Notes: a model not told the origin generated them from the sequence alone. Positions 35,109-43,215 are shown, counted from the first letter of the stretch. The stretch is DNA of 64,000 nt from Pontibaca salina (GCF_016307205.1 NZ_JAEIJD010000001.1:1-64000); one strand, 5' to 3'. Numbers and translations are program-made.

Positions 35109-35160
35109 AGTTGACTGTTAATCAATTGGTCGTTGGTTCGATCCCAACCGCCGGAGCCAA
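35109..35160 (+). repeat. attR (52-bp direct repeat)
   Basis: This is a perfect copy of 24682-24733 (3' half of tRNA-Asn) at the right end of the satellite. It is followed by a tRNA-type terminator, so before insertion it was the 3' end of the tRNA or of a neighbouring island's att site. Confidence 0.95.
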
Positions 35161-35168
35161 TAATTTCA

Positions 35169-35197
35169 AGGGGTTAGCTGAAAAGCTAGCCCCTTTT
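35169..35197 (+). terminator. tRNA-Asn-type terminator right of attR
   Basis: AGGGGTTAGCT and AGCTAGCCCCT pair with one wobble around GAAA, followed by TTTT. It is structurally parallel to the terminator at 24742-24769. Confidence 0.75.
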
Positions 35198-35345
35198 GGC
35201 GTGGACGGGGGCACATTTCCGACGCGGTAGGTAGCCGTCTCGGTACTTGAGCCTAATGTCCGTCGTCATACGAAATGGGACATCAGTGCGGCTGGCCCCG
35301 GCATTATCAGACTGACCTCGCCATGGGCTCTCTTGTAGCGAGCAG

Positions 35346-36746
35346 CTATAGGACCTGTACGGTTGCTGTGATCCAAGGATACGCGCCGTTGCTCAGCGGC
35401 ACAGTGACGGAAGTATCGATTGACGAATAGATCAAGGTGCCGGTTCCTTGCCAGCTGGAATCGAAGTTATCAGGCGCAGTTTTCAGCTGTCCCATCCGTA
35501 CCGTGAAATCTCCTGCCTTGGAATATATGAACCCGAACGCCCAAGTCTTACTCCCCTTTTTCACGTCAATTGCCACGAATTTATCGGAGGGCAAGTAGTT
35601 ACCCTGGACGGGCGGCGGAGGGTTCTGATCAAAGGAGTCGTCAGTTGTCGCAGTTAGTCGCACGGTCGCCATACCATCCGAAATATTTACTATGTTGGTG
35701 ATCTGATCAACTGTCGGAGCGTAGGTCGTCGCGTTGAAGTCGGCCACATCTTGCGGCCCATAAGTCAGGACTTCATCGATCGCTGCTTGCGCATTAGTGA
35801 TGTAGGCGCTCAGATTTGACATGCTGGTCGCGCCAATCGCTTTTGCACTTTGCGCAGAGCTCTGATTGAAAACCAGCGAGGACAATGTGTTCTGCACGCT
35901 GCTCAGGTTGTTGTAAAATTGAGCCCAGTTGATTTCGGACTCTCCCGCTGCAGCCGCAATTTCCGGAATTTCTCGCCAATCCCAGAGCACATACCAGAGA
36001 GGCAATCCCTTCGCCGTCCCCGGAAAGGCCGCGAGGTTGGCATTGATCGTGTCGGGATTGGCAGGACCCGCAGGCGTGAAAGCGCCCGCATTGGTCTGAT
36101 TCGAAAAGATCGAGCTGTAGCCAGCCTGTGAGGTCGCCGTAATGGTATAATCAGATGTGATCGATCCTGAACTTACGACCCCATTATACGAGGTAGATAG
36201 CGCGACTTGTGCATTCGAGGCTTCTGAACTGGTTTCGTATGTCGTTGTATAACTTGCAATATATTCGCTGCCGTATATCACTCCAGCAACAAAATGTGTG
36301 CCATATTTTGCAACGAATTTGTCATAACTACCCTGTTTCTCTATTTCGGAAAGAACATTGGAAACGTCGAGGCCGGGCTGCTCGGGATCCATCATGTATT
36401 GGCCATCCATATTGACGCAGGTCGCGGACAGAACCACCTGCGAGGAACTGTAGGCCTCCTGCGTCGAGTAGCTTGCGCTCATCGAACCTTTGACGAGACC
36501 GTAATTTCCGCTGACAGAGCCTTCGATCCCCCAGCTGGTAGAATATTGGCTCTGTGTCTGAATGAACGACCATTTTATCTTGGTGTTTTGCATTCCACCC
36601 GGGCTCTCGGTTGGAAAGGGAGTAATCCCGCCAACTCTCATAGTGGTCTGATTGCCGGTAACAGGATTGATGCCGTAGCCTATCTGTATCCCTTGGTTAT
36701 AGGTCATCTGTATAGGGTACATTTCAAATGATTCTGCTTTTGTCAT
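35346..36746 (-). CDS. MACPF-domain protein, putative pore-forming toxin
   Basis: The 466-residue protein carries the membrane-attack-complex/perforin signature KYGTHFVAGVIYGSEY (about residues 147-162). Long S/T/Y-rich amphipathic strand stretches flank it (SGNYGLVKGSMSASYSTQEA before; SYNGVVSSGSITSDYTITAT after), consistent with the two TMH clusters that insert in membranes. A beta-rich C-terminal domain (about 360-466) may bind the target. There is no signal peptide. The ATG at 36746 has AGGAG upstream and is preferred to an in-frame TTG at 36779. MACPF proteins form oligomeric pores. The target here is unknown. Confidence 0.75.
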   Translation of the reverse strand: MTKAESFEMYPIQMTYNQGIQIGYGINPVTGNQTTMRVGGITPFPTESPGGMQNTKIKWSFIQTQSQYSTSWGIEGSVSGNYGLVKGSMSASYSTQEAYSSSQVVLSATCVNMDGQYMMDPEQPGLDVSNVLSEIEKQGSYDKFVAKYGTHFVAGVIYGSEYIASYTTTYETSSEASNAQVALSTSYNGVVSSGSITSDYTITATSQAGYSSIFSNQTNAGAFTPAGPANPDTINANLAAFPGTAKGLPLWYVLWDWREIPEIAAAAGESEINWAQFYNNLSSVQNTLSSLVFNQSSAQSAKAIGATSMSNLSAYITNAQAAIDEVLTYGPQDVADFNATTYAPTVDQITNIVNISDGMATVRLTATTDDSFDQNPPPPVQGNYLPSDKFVAIDVKKGSKTWAFGFIYSKAGDFTVRMGQLKTAPDNFDSSWQGTGTLIYSSIDTSVTVPLSNGAYPWITATVQVL

Positions 36747-37030
36747 TGGTCCGATCTCCTGCGTTTTGATGGCAGCCAATGGAATGCACCCATCGGGTGG
36801 TCCAAGATGGTCCAGTTTGAATTTTAATGCATTGTTGGCCTCTGGTCTATTAGCGTGACGCTTCTGGGTGCCGGTGGGTGGACGACCGCCAATGCCGCTG
36901 GAGGCGACGCGACGCTCCGCCCGACGGGAAAACCTTCAACGCCTCTTCCTCCTTCCCTGCTCCAGATCAGGCATGGCTTTTCAGAAAAAAAGCAGATCAG
37001 GAATAGGTAGGCGCCAGCTGCCGCTTACTA

Positions 37031-37200
37031 TTATCCATCGCGGTCGGACACTTCCTTCAGCTTGCGGCGCGCATGCGCCCAGCAATGCGCGACACGGATC
37101 GGATCACCGCCCTTGCGGGAGGGGCGCGTCAGGCGATTTCAGCCCTGATAGCCCCCGAGTTGCAGGGTCCCGTCGAAGCCCGTGCAGGAACTTCTCAGCG
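37031..37200 (-). pseudogene. IS66-family transposase (TnpC) relic
   Basis: The minus-strand frame reads CTGFDGTLQLGGYQG, an internal stop (TGA at 37139-37141), then NRLTRPSRKGGDPIRVAHC and WAHARRKLKEV before a stop at 37031. The AHCWAHARRKL segment is the hallmark of IS66 TnpC. Only about 55 codons remain and no IS ends are visible, so this is a dead fragment. It is joined in frame to the connector relic on its 5' side. Confidence 0.8.
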
Positions 37201-37204
37201 CACC

Positions 37205-37392
37205 AAAGCGATACACCCCGCCGCTCACGATCCACGTCACAGCGCGTTCAGCCCAGCAGTAACGAATGAAAGCCGCGATGCGCTGCCAGATCAAAGCCGG
37301 TTCAAAAACAGCCGCAGCGGGGCTGAGGCCAGCAGGCGAAGCAGGCCATGCAGCCGGTTGGCTTTCGTCAATAGGTCAACAGGGCACCTTCC
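37205..37392 (-). pseudogene. Relic of a phage head-tail connector gene
   Basis: The minus strand reads DESQPAAWPASPAG, then LSPAAAVFEPALIWQRIAAF and IRYCWAERAVTWIVSGGVYR. It aligns without gaps over ~50 residues with the connector of the intact satellite (27153-26569; LSPAAAALEPALIWQKIEAF, VTWIVNGGAYR). The start region has a stop and the 3' part is missing, replaced by the IS66 fragment. It is diverged, so it comes from a related element rather than a recent copy of this one. Confidence 0.85.
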
Positions 37393-37631
37393 CAGATACG
37401 TTGTGTGGTCGGCGGTATTGCAGGGGACCTATATCTATAAACGATAAGATGGGGCAGCTAAATGCCACCCCATTTTATCGTCGATTCAGTTAACGGTTAT
37501 TGCCGGATTTTCGCCGCAATGGAGCGCAGCTTCACCTCGGACATAGGCCAGTAAACCGTCGGGCTTTGAGCAAGTGCCGAATACAAAGAAGGGTACATTT
37601 GCGGCGTGATTTCTCAGAAGTGCGAGACGCT

Positions 37632-38222
37632 TCAGGTCAGCTTGCCCGCAACCTCAACCAGCCGGCGTGCCTGATGGCTGATGGCGCGGTTTACCTCTTC
37701 GGTGAACTCTTCGCCTTGCGAGTGGCTATAGCCATAGGGGTTGCCGCCGGTCTTGTAGATGACCTCATCGGTATAGCCCGGCGCCACGACGATCCCGCCC
37801 CAGTGCATGACGGTGGTATAGAAGGACACCAAGGTCGTTTCCTGGCCGCCATCGGTATTCTGCGCGGATGTCATCGCTGATACCGGTTTGTTGGCCAGCC
37901 CACCCTTGGCCCAGACCCCGCCCAGCGTATCGATGAAGGCGCGCATCTGGCTGGCCATGATGCCAAAACGGGTCGGTGCCGAAATCAGATAGGCATTCGC
38001 CCATTCCATATCATCGGCGGTTGCGGTGGGAATATCGGCGGTCTTTTCGGCTTGTTCCTGCCACGCATCGACGCCGGCAACCACCTCATCCGGGGCAGTC
38101 TCGGGTGTCTTCAACAGCCGCACCTCTGCCCCGGCGGCCTTTGCCGCCTCGGCGGCAATGGAGGCCATCCGGTGGTTGGAGCCGTAGCTGGAATAGTAGA
38201 TGATCGCGAGTTTGACGGTCAT
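37632..38222 (-). CDS. wrbA: NAD(P)H:quinone oxidoreductase WrbA
   Basis: The 196-residue flavodoxin-like enzyme performs two-electron reduction of quinones, avoiding semiquinone radicals. The FMN phosphate loop is [12 protein letters not shown] (9-20). [20 protein letters not shown] and the C-terminal [17 protein letters not shown] are WrbA features. The ATG at 38222 ([10 protein letters not shown]) is preferred to one ten codons upstream. It is the last gene of a leftward quinone-stress cluster. Confidence 0.93.
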   Translation of the reverse strand: MTVKLAIIYYSSYGSNHRMASIAAEAAKAAGAEVRLLKTPETAPDEVVAGVDAWQEQAEKTADIPTATADDMEWANAYLISAPTRFGIMASQMRAFIDTLGGVWAKGGLANKPVSAMTSAQNTDGGQETTLVSFYTTVMHWGGIVVAPGYTDEVIYKTGGNPYGYSHSQGEEFTEEVNRAISHQARRLVEVAGKLT

Positions 38223-38339
38223 GATATGTGTCCTGTCAGTTGGGTTGATCAAGGGTGGTTACCTGTTGCGGTAACATTGGGTGGTTCGGTTGGTTCCTTG
38301 TCGCTGCCAGCGATCGGCGGGCAGTTTTCGGGGATCGTG

Positions 38340-38756
38340 TCAGACACCTGCGCCCCGTTCGCCGGAACGGCGCTTGCGCAGGGCGTCGACACTCCACGGT
38401 CCGGGGCCGGCAAAGACGAGATAGAGGAACACGAAGCAATAGAGGATTGCCGCATCCCCGCCATTGAGGGAGGGAAAGAAGTTTTGCGGCGCATGCGCGA
38501 GGAAATAGGCAAAAGCCATGGTGCCCGAGGTCAAGAAAGCAACCGGGCGGGTGAACAGGCCGGCGATCAGCAGAGCGCCCCCCAAAAGCTCAATCATGCC
38601 GGCGATCCATGACAGCGTAAACGGGTCGGCCGAGCGGGCTTCCGGGAAACCGAGGATCTTTTCAGTTCCATGCGCGAAGAAGATCAGCGCGGTCACGATC
38701 CGCAACACGCTGAGCATGCGCGGGGCCCATAGGGTTTCAAGTTCATGGGTGGTCAT
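38340..38756 (-). CDS. DoxX family membrane protein
   Basis: The 138-residue protein has four membrane helices and DoxX/MhqP-type segments (MLSVLRIVTALIFFAHGTEK, GMIELLGGALLIAGLFTRPV, AFAYFLAHAPQNF). DoxX-like proteins are often co-regulated with quinone and thiol stress genes. Here it lies between wrbA and the hydrolase, and the B. subtilis mhq operon carries the DoxX-like mhqP in the same company. Confidence 0.85.
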   Translation of the reverse strand: MTTHELETLWAPRMLSVLRIVTALIFFAHGTEKILGFPEARSADPFTLSWIAGMIELLGGALLIAGLFTRPVAFLTSGTMAFAYFLAHAPQNFFPSLNGGDAAILYCFVFLYLVFAGPGPWSVDALRKRRSGERGAGV

Positions 38757-38798
38757 TTTTTGATTCCTTTTCTCTGTGCGGGACGCAGTCGCGCGTGG

Positions 38799-39407
38799 TC
38801 ATTGGGCGGTTAAAAGGGTTCGCAGGGCCAAAAGCTCCGGCTCGCGCAATTCGTGCCCGCCCTCATGGATTTCTGTAGCCACGTCAGCGCCCTGCGCTGC
38901 GAACCAGTCGATCAACCGCTGGCTCAGCGGCCAAGGGCAGATCGGGTCATGTTTCCCGGCTGTGATCAGAACGCGCCTACCGGCGAGGGTCGGGACGGCC
39001 TCCGGCTCCCATGGGATCAGCGGATGCAGCAAGCCGATGCGGTCGAACAGGTCAGGCTGCGCCATGGCGACAGAGGCCAGGATATTGGCCCCGTTCGAAT
39101 AGCCAAAGCCATAGACCGGCGCGCCCGGGTTCTGGGCTTTATGCGCCGCCACGAACTTCGCCATTGCTTCGCTACGCCGGGAAAGATCGTCCATGTCATA
39201 GACGCCCTCCCCCGTGCGCCGGAAGAACCGCGCCGCCCCCATTTCCGACACATCGCCCCGGGGCGAGACGATTCCCGCGTCGGGCAGGATCTGCTGGGCC
39301 TGATCAAAGAACTGGGTCTCATCCCCACCCGTACCGTGAAAGGCGAAGAGCAGCGGCGCGCCGAGTTTGGGCGCTTTGCTCAAGGCGTGATAGGTATCGA
39401 TCGACAT
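38799..39407 (-). CDS. Alpha/beta hydrolase (MhqD/carboxylesterase-like)
   Basis: The 202-residue serine hydrolase has the oxyanion segment LLFAFHGTGGDETQF, the nucleophile elbow GFGYSNGAN (G-x-S-x-G), the acid region GKHDPICPWPLSQ and the catalytic His in EIHEGGHEL. The size matches phospholipase/carboxylesterase family members such as MhqD. The gene starts 11 bp after the dioxygenase stop, so the two are cotranscribed and probably act on the same aromatic substrates. Confidence 0.87.
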   Translation of the reverse strand: MSIDTYHALSKAPKLGAPLLFAFHGTGGDETQFFDQAQQILPDAGIVSPRGDVSEMGAARFFRRTGEGVYDMDDLSRRSEAMAKFVAAHKAQNPGAPVYGFGYSNGANILASVAMAQPDLFDRIGLLHPLIPWEPEAVPTLAGRRVLITAGKHDPICPWPLSQRLIDWFAAQGADVATEIHEGGHELREPELLALRTLLTAQ

Positions 39408-39418
39408 ATTGCTCTCCT

Positions 39419-40351
39419 TTACTCGCCAATCGGGGGCAGCAGACCCTCGATCTGGGCGCGCTGCGGTTCGTACCGGTCGGGCAGCTTCAGGGCCTCGCCC
39501 AAATGCGCGGTATCTTCGTCGCGATCAAAGCCCGGTTCATTGGTCGCAACCTCGAACAAAATCCCACCGGGGGTGCGAAAATAGATCGCCCAGAAATAGT
39601 CACGGTCGATCACCGGCGTCACCTGATAGCCGGTGTCCATCAACGCTTTGCGCACCTCCAACTGCTTGGCCCGATCTTCCACTGCGAAGGCAATATGGTG
39701 GACTGATCCCGCGCCCTGACCGGCGATTTTCGCGCCCCGCAGTTCTTCAAGATCGATGGTATCCGCCGCATTGCCGCCCTCGATGCGGTAGCGGGTGATG
39801 GCTCCGTCGGTGTCGTCCTTTTGGTACCCCATGAAGGTCAACAACTCGCCGGTTGCCGCCGCATCGCGCAAGTTGAACCGTGCGCCGTGAAAGCCCAGTA
39901 TTCCGGCATCCTCCGGAACGTCGGTGCCGGTCCACGGCTTGCGGCCCCGCTCGGCACTTTCCACCAGAGCAAAGCCATCGCCATCCGGACCATTGAATTG
40001 CAAGCGGTGTTCACCCAAGTAACGGTTTTCGGTTAAACCTGTCACCCCGTACTTGCCGAGCCGTTCCTTCCAGAATGGCAGCGCGCCCTTTGGCACCGCA
40101 AATTCGGTTGTGCCGACTTCGCCCGTGCCGCGCCGTCCGTTGGGCATGTTGCCAAAGGGGAAATAGGTCATGACCGAGCCGGGCGTGCCGATTTCGTCAC
40201 CGTAATAGAGGTGATAAACTTCCGGAGCGTCAAAATTCACTGTCTTCTTGACGCGGCGCAGGCCGAGCGTCTGGGTGAAGAACGCGTTGTTTTCAGCCGC
40301 ATCGCCCGCCATCGAGGTGACGTGGTGCAGGCCTTTGATTTCCTTGATCAT
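39419..40351 (-). CDS. Ring-cleaving dioxygenase / glyoxalase-fold (MhqO-like)
   Basis: The 310-residue two-domain vicinal-oxygen-chelate protein opens with IKGLHHVTSMAGDAAENNAF, the first metal His being in HHVT. Its second module carries GSVHHIAFAVEDRAKQLEVR and a closing Glu region in PGGILFEVATNEPGF. It corresponds to the MhqO/MhqE group that cleaves hydroquinones or catechols. It is the first gene of the leftward operon and is divergent from the LysR regulator. Confidence 0.88.
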   Translation of the reverse strand: MIKEIKGLHHVTSMAGDAAENNAFFTQTLGLRRVKKTVNFDAPEVYHLYYGDEIGTPGSVMTYFPFGNMPNGRRGTGEVGTTEFAVPKGALPFWKERLGKYGVTGLTENRYLGEHRLQFNGPDGDGFALVESAERGRKPWTGTDVPEDAGILGFHGARFNLRDAAATGELLTFMGYQKDDTDGAITRYRIEGGNAADTIDLEELRGAKIAGQGAGSVHHIAFAVEDRAKQLEVRKALMDTGYQVTPVIDRDYFWAIYFRTPGGILFEVATNEPGFDRDEDTAHLGEALKLPDRYEPQRAQIEGLLPPIGE

Positions 40352-40429
40352 CGTTACGCCTTTCTAGCTGTCTGTCTCGTGTTGTGATTAAGATAGGGCA
40401 TTGTAGTGCTGCCAAAAATAGAAATGCTC

Positions 40430-40456
40430 TTGCACTTACTGTTGTCCGTAGTGCAA
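40430..40456. promoter_or_regulatory. Candidate LysR operator in the divergent promoter region
   Basis: TTGCACT (40430-40436) and AGTGCAA (40450-40456) form a perfect inverted repeat with a 13-bp centre, ending ten bases before the lysR ATG. The size and dyad symmetry fit an LTTR binding site that would both autoregulate lysR and control the dioxygenase operon. Confidence 0.55.
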
Positions 40457-40465
40457 TAATCGGCC

Positions 40466-41383
40466 ATGCAGGATATCAAACCAATCCGCGTGTTTCTAAA
40501 AGTGGCCGAGTTGAGCAGCTTTGCCGCAGCCGCGCGCAGCTTGAACATGACGCCCGCCTCGGTCACGCGCATCGTCGCCAGGCTGGAGCAAGACCTTGGC
40601 CAGCAACTTCTGGTGCGCACGACCCGGCAGGTAGCTCTGACCAGCGCCGGTGCCATGGTGGCTGCGCGTTTTCGCCCAGTGGTCAACGACTTCGATCAGG
40701 TCGCCGAGGAAATCACCCGCGCTGTTTGGCCAGATCGCGGGCGTCTCTCGTTGAATGCGCCCTTGTCGCTTGGGTTGCGGCTGCTGCCCACTTTGTTTGA
40801 CCGGTTTCGTCTGGCCTACCCGAATATTTCGCTTGATGTGCAACTGACCGATGAGTTGGTGGATATCGTCGAGGAAAACTGCGATCTTGCCATTCGGGTG
40901 TCAGGTCCGCCCAGCGACAAATCGACCATTTGGCGCAAGATTTGCGAGGTGCCCCGCCATGCCGTCGCAGCGCCCAGCCTGTTCGCGCGAATGCAGCGGC
41001 CCGAAACCCCGTATGACCTCGATCCATCGTTCTGCATGTCCTATTCAGCGATTGGCAAGGCAGAGGTCTGGGAGTTCCGCAAAGAGGGCGCGAAACGGAA
41101 CCTTTCGGCAGGATCTTCCATCATCTCCAACAACGGAGATTTCTTGTATTCCTTGGCGAGGTTGGGGAATGGCATAGCTGTTTTGCCAGATTTTATCGTG
41201 AAGGATGGCATTGCCACCGGCGAGGTCGAGGTGGTGCTGAGCGATTGGTCTATCACCCCGCTCTGGCTGACGCTGTATTATCCGCCTTACGAGGTTCTGC
41301 CTCCCGTGGTGGCGACATTCACTGATTTTTTTGAAGCGCATTTGCGCGAAGTGGCGGCGTTGAACTTCAGCAACCAGGGCTGA
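40466..41383 (+). CDS. LysR-family transcriptional regulator
   Basis: The 305-residue LTTR has an N-terminal winged HTH (VFLKVAELSSFAAAARSLNM, then TPASVTRIVARLEQDLGQQL) and a periplasmic-binding-like effector domain from about 90. It is transcribed away from the quinone-detoxification operon with 114 bp between, the classic LTTR arrangement, so it most likely senses a quinone or related electrophile and activates or derepresses those genes. Confidence 0.9.
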   Translation: MQDIKPIRVFLKVAELSSFAAAARSLNMTPASVTRIVARLEQDLGQQLLVRTTRQVALTSAGAMVAARFRPVVNDFDQVAEEITRAVWPDRGRLSLNAPLSLGLRLLPTLFDRFRLAYPNISLDVQLTDELVDIVEENCDLAIRVSGPPSDKSTIWRKICEVPRHAVAAPSLFARMQRPETPYDLDPSFCMSYSAIGKAEVWEFRKEGAKRNLSAGSSIISNNGDFLYSLARLGNGIAVLPDFIVKDGIATGEVEVVLSDWSITPLWLTLYYPPYEVLPPVVATFTDFFEAHLREVAALNFSNQG

Positions 41384-42511
41384 GTGCAGGATTCACAGGC
41401 CAACCGGTAAACGGCAACGCTAGCAGCGACCAAGGTTCAGATTTTCAACTCGTTCTCACGCATATGCACAGCCCGCTAAGCCAGCGACGTTAACTTATGG
41501 CTTCTATCACTAATGCTACGTTGGCGCGGGATGAAAGCCTATTGTGGCACTGGCCGTCTGACGCCACAAATGCGGCAGCGCTCGATGGTTTCTAAAGTCG
41601 TGGCCCCAGACCCGTCGAATTAAGCCGTCTTCCTGACTGACGGGCGGACCATCGCTCTGCGCACGAACTTGGCCGCGCGGAACCTGATTTGCGCGCCTTC
41701 TATGACAGCCCCCGCACGGCCTGATCGCTACCCCTGGGGCCTCTCCTCACCCGCGCGGGGCGGCTCAGGAGTCACTCGTACTGTGGGCTCGGTCGGGGAC
41801 TCGCAAATCGGAGCGCAGACAACTACCCCTTGGCCACTTTCGGCTTACGCAGCCCTTGCCCGCTCACCAACGCCATGGCACAGTTCCTTACTAAAATTGG
41901 TGCTGCGCAACACCAAGACCTTTTTTATCGTTGTATATCAACGCTGTGCACTTCGGATTCTGCCCCAACCGCCGGAGCCAATATAACTGCAAAGCCAACA
42001 TCACACCACGCCCCGCCAAAGCGCGGGACGCTGGTTTTCGGGCCCAGTAGGCACATATTAGGCAGATAAAACCCAAAATGCAGCACTTCATGAATCGCAG
42101 AGCACCTTATGAATCTGCGGTATGCCCCGGCCTCATCGAAACCTATCTTCTGCAGGCCAGAACTCAATCCGTTGCGACGCCTGAAGAACAAACCAAAGTG
42201 CGATGACTCGCTTGGCAGCTCAGCGACAACAAAACCCTTGTGAAGCAGTCAGAAACGCCTAATCCGCGCCAGAGCGCCGACGTTCGGAGCCTTGAGAAGA
42301 AGGCTTCTCAAAGTATTGCAGGCAGTTAGAGGCACCCTCCAAAGAGCTGTTTGCCGATTTCACGCGGCACGGCTGGTTTCAGTGGCGCTGTTTTCTTGGT
42401 ACCGGTTGAGTCTGACGCATCATCCGAGAAAAAATATAGCGGCCCAGTCGATGTGATCCGAACTGGCGGTTTGATCTTGGCCCCCTTGTGTCGAAGGACT
42501 ATCTTCCGCTC
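41384..42511. other. 1.1-kb gene-poor stretch at the proposed island end
   Basis: I find no convincing gene. Short frames on both strands lack ribosome-binding sites and look like non-coding sequence. The stretch contains the degenerate tRNA-Asn 3' end at 41964-41983 and is probably decayed mobile DNA. Confidence 0.5.
41964..41983 (+). repeat. Degenerate third copy of the tRNA-Asn 3' end (att scar)
   Basis: Twenty bases, CCCAACCGCCGGAGCCAATA, are identical to the right part of attR plus two bases beyond it. Upstream, the T-arm sequence is only loosely recognisable. It is likely the outer att site of an older island. Confidence 0.65.
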
Positions 42512-43171
42512 ATGAAGTCTACATTCGCAGATCGTCGGCGACCGACGCGCCCGGCACCGCAGACTGGCGCGCCGGGATTTTTGTGGTGTCTGGTCGGCGT
42601 TATGGCAGCGATCGAACTGGTCTTGAGCCTTTCCGCATCCGGTTTTTTCGGGACGCCGAACTTACGGTGGCTCGCCTTCACATTCGGGGCATTCTGGCAG
42701 CCGATCCTGACCGGCACAATGCCCCCGGTCCTGCCCGGCCAGTCTGTCTTGATGTTTATCACTTACGCTTTTCTGCATGGCGGTTTCCTGCACCTTGCCA
42801 TGAACAGCGTCATCCTACTGTCGCTGGGAAAGTTTGCCGCTACCCATGTCGGAGCGGCCAAGACATTGCTGGTCCTATTTCTGTCAGCAGTCGGGGGCGC
42901 CGCATGTTTCGCGCTGTTGTCCTCCAGCACTGCGCCGATGATCGGCGCGTCCGGCGCGGTCTTTGGCCTGATCGGGCTGTGGCAAGCTGCAGACTATCAG
43001 ATTCGCCGGCGATCCAAGCTCCCGGTGCAGCCGATCGTCACGGCGATCCTCGGGCTGGTCGCAGCCAATGTCGTCTTCTTCGTTGTCCTTTCCGGTGGTC
43101 TCGCCTGGGAGGCGCATCTCGGCGGATGGATCGCTGGCTGGTTTTCAGGGCAAAGCTTCGCGCGACGCTGA
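42512..43171 (+). CDS. Rhomboid-family intramembrane serine protease
   Basis: The 219-residue membrane protease has about six helices. The HGGFLHLAMN segment in TM2 (89-98), the catalytic Ser147 in GASGAVFG and His202 in WEAHLGG form the rhomboid dyad. The ATG at 42512 has AAGGA upstream. A GTG eight codons earlier lacks a ribosome-binding site. It precedes the convergent phoB gene and is not obviously linked to it. Substrates are unknown. Confidence 0.87.
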   Translation: MKSTFADRRRPTRPAPQTGAPGFLWCLVGVMAAIELVLSLSASGFFGTPNLRWLAFTFGAFWQPILTGTMPPVLPGQSVLMFITYAFLHGGFLHLAMNSVILLSLGKFAATHVGAAKTLLVLFLSAVGGAACFALLSSSTAPMIGASGAVFGLIGLWQAADYQIRRRSKLPVQPIVTAILGLVAANVVFFVVLSGGLAWEAHLGGWIAGWFSGQSFARR

Positions 43172-43215
43172 CGCCCCTCTACCCTATTCTCGCGCGATTT
43201 CCGCTGCGATTTTTC

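Larger units (their letters stand above)
24682..35160. mobile_element. Integrated 10.5-kb capsid-encoding phage satellite (cf-PICI-like)
   Basis: The element is bounded by perfect 52-bp att repeats in tRNA-Asn. It carries, right to left, integrase, AlpA-like HTH, RepA-like helicase, a small unknown protein, head-completion-like protein, two micro-ORFs, large terminase, HNH nuclease, major capsid protein, prohead protease, connector, portal and a small Zn protein, plus one rightward unknown gene at the left end. No tail, tape-measure, lysis, small-terminase or CI-repressor gene is recognisable. The close gene packing and perfect att sites argue for a working satellite; a recently eroded prophage is less likely. 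The satellite reading is an inference from gene content. Confidence 0.85.
35161..41983. mobile_element. Second, decayed island in tandem at tRNA-Asn (proposed)
   Basis: The DNA just right of attR repeats the left-end layout of the satellite (terminator hairpin, then CGGGGGCACAT at 35206). A degenerate tRNA-Asn 3' end lies at 41964-41983. Between them are a MACPF gene, a relic of a satellite connector gene, an IS66 relic and a detoxification cluster. No integrase remains. The quinone cluster may be cargo or may be older chromosome; the boundary is inferred. Confidence 0.5.

Noticed and set aside
24682-35160. Gene transfer agent (RcGTA-like) cluster
   Set aside because: The region has att repeats, an integrase and its own replication gene and lacks tail genes, none of which fits the GTA cluster. 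The gene order also differs.
36780-37030. Possible coding remnant upstream of the MACPF gene
   Set aside because: Short frames on both strands but no recognisable protein. Probably decayed island DNA beside the IS66 relic.
41669-42191. Several 65-105-codon frames on both strands
   Set aside because: No ribosome-binding sites, low-quality amino-acid composition and overlap with the att scar. Treated as non-coding.
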